Positions 5,026-5,335 of a DNA stretch of 5,335 nucleotides are shown in pieces. Source of the stretch: Deltaproteobacteria bacterium (GTDB taxonomy: Bacteria; Desulfobacterota; Binatia; UBA9968); contig JAHFAP010000220.1 of the NCBI GenBank assembly GCA_023250495.1, forward strand, positions 1 through 5,335. The letters are read 5' to 3'. Each line of letters starts with the position of its first letter. Position 1 is the stretch's first letter. Position numbers and translations under genes: made by a program. The notes under the pieces were generated by a model, which searched no databases, was not told the DNA's origin, and saw only the letters and a program-made list of their open reading frames with translations.

Positions 5026-5335
5026 ACGCTACCTTCTTTTTGTCTTTCTGAATCGCCCAGTAGACTTGCTCCGGACTCAGCGGGAGATCGTAAACTCTTA
5101 CTCCTATGGCATCAGCTACCGCGTTGCCGATCGCCGCGGGTGTCGGCGCGAGCCCCGGCTCGCCCAACCCCTTCGCGCCGTACGGTCCTTCCGGCTCAGG
5201 ACATTCGACGATGATCGGGATCATCTCCGGCAGGTCCAAGGCCGTGACCAGGTGATAGTCGAGGAAGGAAGGATTGCGGACTTTTCCCTTCTCGTCGATG
5301 ACGAGATGCTCGTGCAGCGCTGAGCCGATCCCCAT
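5024..5335 (-). CDS. Molybdopterin-binding subunit of a xanthine dehydrogenase-family hydroxylase, C-terminal part
   Basis: The last 103 residues of a large molybdenum hydroxylase subunit are visible; the gene runs off the right edge. This family adds water-derived oxygen to N-heterocycles, purines, aldehydes or CoA-bound aromatics. Diagnostic features are NPSFLDYHLVTALDLPEMIPI, then GPYGAKGLGEPG, in which Glu59 of the fragment is the conserved active-site base, then APTPAAIGNAVADAIG and a closing LPLSPEQVYWAI. The Met at the edge is almost certainly internal, since full subunits run to about 700-1000 residues. The tail ends in lysines (KDKKKVA). The FAD and 2Fe-2S subunits are not in view. 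The GAKGLGEPG form is shared by several substrate classes, so xanthine should not be assumed. Confidence 0.88.
   Translation of the reverse strand: MGIGSALHEHLVIDEKGKVRNPSFLDYHLVTALDLPEMIPIIVECPEPEGPYGAKGLGEPGLAPTPAAIGNAVADAIGVRVYDLPLSPEQVYWAIQKDKKKVA

Noticed and set aside
5024..5335. Complete 103-residue small protein starting at the edge ATG
   Set aside because: The sequence is clearly the C-terminal part of a molybdopterin-binding subunit, so the edge Met is internal and the gene is cut by the window.

Overview
The window reads as ordinary, densely coded bacterial chromosome with a moderately high G+C content. It holds five substantial genes plus a gene fragment at the left edge. The substrate-binding protein has a Sec signal peptide with no lipobox cysteine, which points to a didermic (Gram-negative-type) cell. 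The mix of genes (NMT1/THI5-like binding protein, molybdenum hydroxylase, PrpF-family isomerase, M20 carbamoylase-like amidase) is typical of uncultured soil or sediment lineages with large catabolic gene pools, such as relatives of Deltaproteobacteria, NC10/Rokubacteria or Binatota. That placement is an inference from gene content and is weak. I saw no rRNA, tRNA, CRISPR array, insertion sequence or phage gene.

Layout. Positions 3-86 look like the last 27 codons of an unidentified plus-strand gene ending in a double stop. A short GCTGA-rich spacer follows. A minus-strand group then runs from right to left: an M20-family Zn-dependent amidase (3167-1866), pyrR (1879-1334, overlapping the amidase stop by 14 bp), and a PrpF-family isomerase (1263-130, 70 bp downstream of pyrR with its own strong ribosome binding site). 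Divergent from this group across a 101-bp spacer is a plus-strand orotate phosphoribosyltransferase gene, pyrE (3269-3937). Next comes an 8-bp-period repeat array that inverts at its centre and folds into a long hairpin (about 3937-4024), lying between convergent genes as a likely terminator. Beyond it, on the minus strand, are an NMT1-like periplasmic binding protein (5015-4026) and, 8 bp upstream of that, the C-terminal end of a molybdopterin-binding hydroxylase subunit of the xanthine dehydrogenase family (cut by the right edge).

How they may work together. The two phosphoribosyltransferases (PyrR/UPRT type and OPRT) lie on either side of the promoter region they probably share, together with an amidase of the family that cleaves N-carbamoyl compounds (N-carbamoyl-amino acids, ureidopropionate, allantoate). 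This suggests a nucleobase or ureide salvage/catabolism theme. A molybdenum hydroxylase and a small-molecule binding protein next door would fit uptake and hydroxylation of an N-heterocycle. The PrpF-family isomerase would act on an unsaturated di- or tricarboxylate further down a pathway. Each family assignment is solid; the joint pathway is inference. The two most distinctive signals are the mirrored 8-bp repeat hairpin and the unusual setting and altered RNA-contact residues of PyrR.
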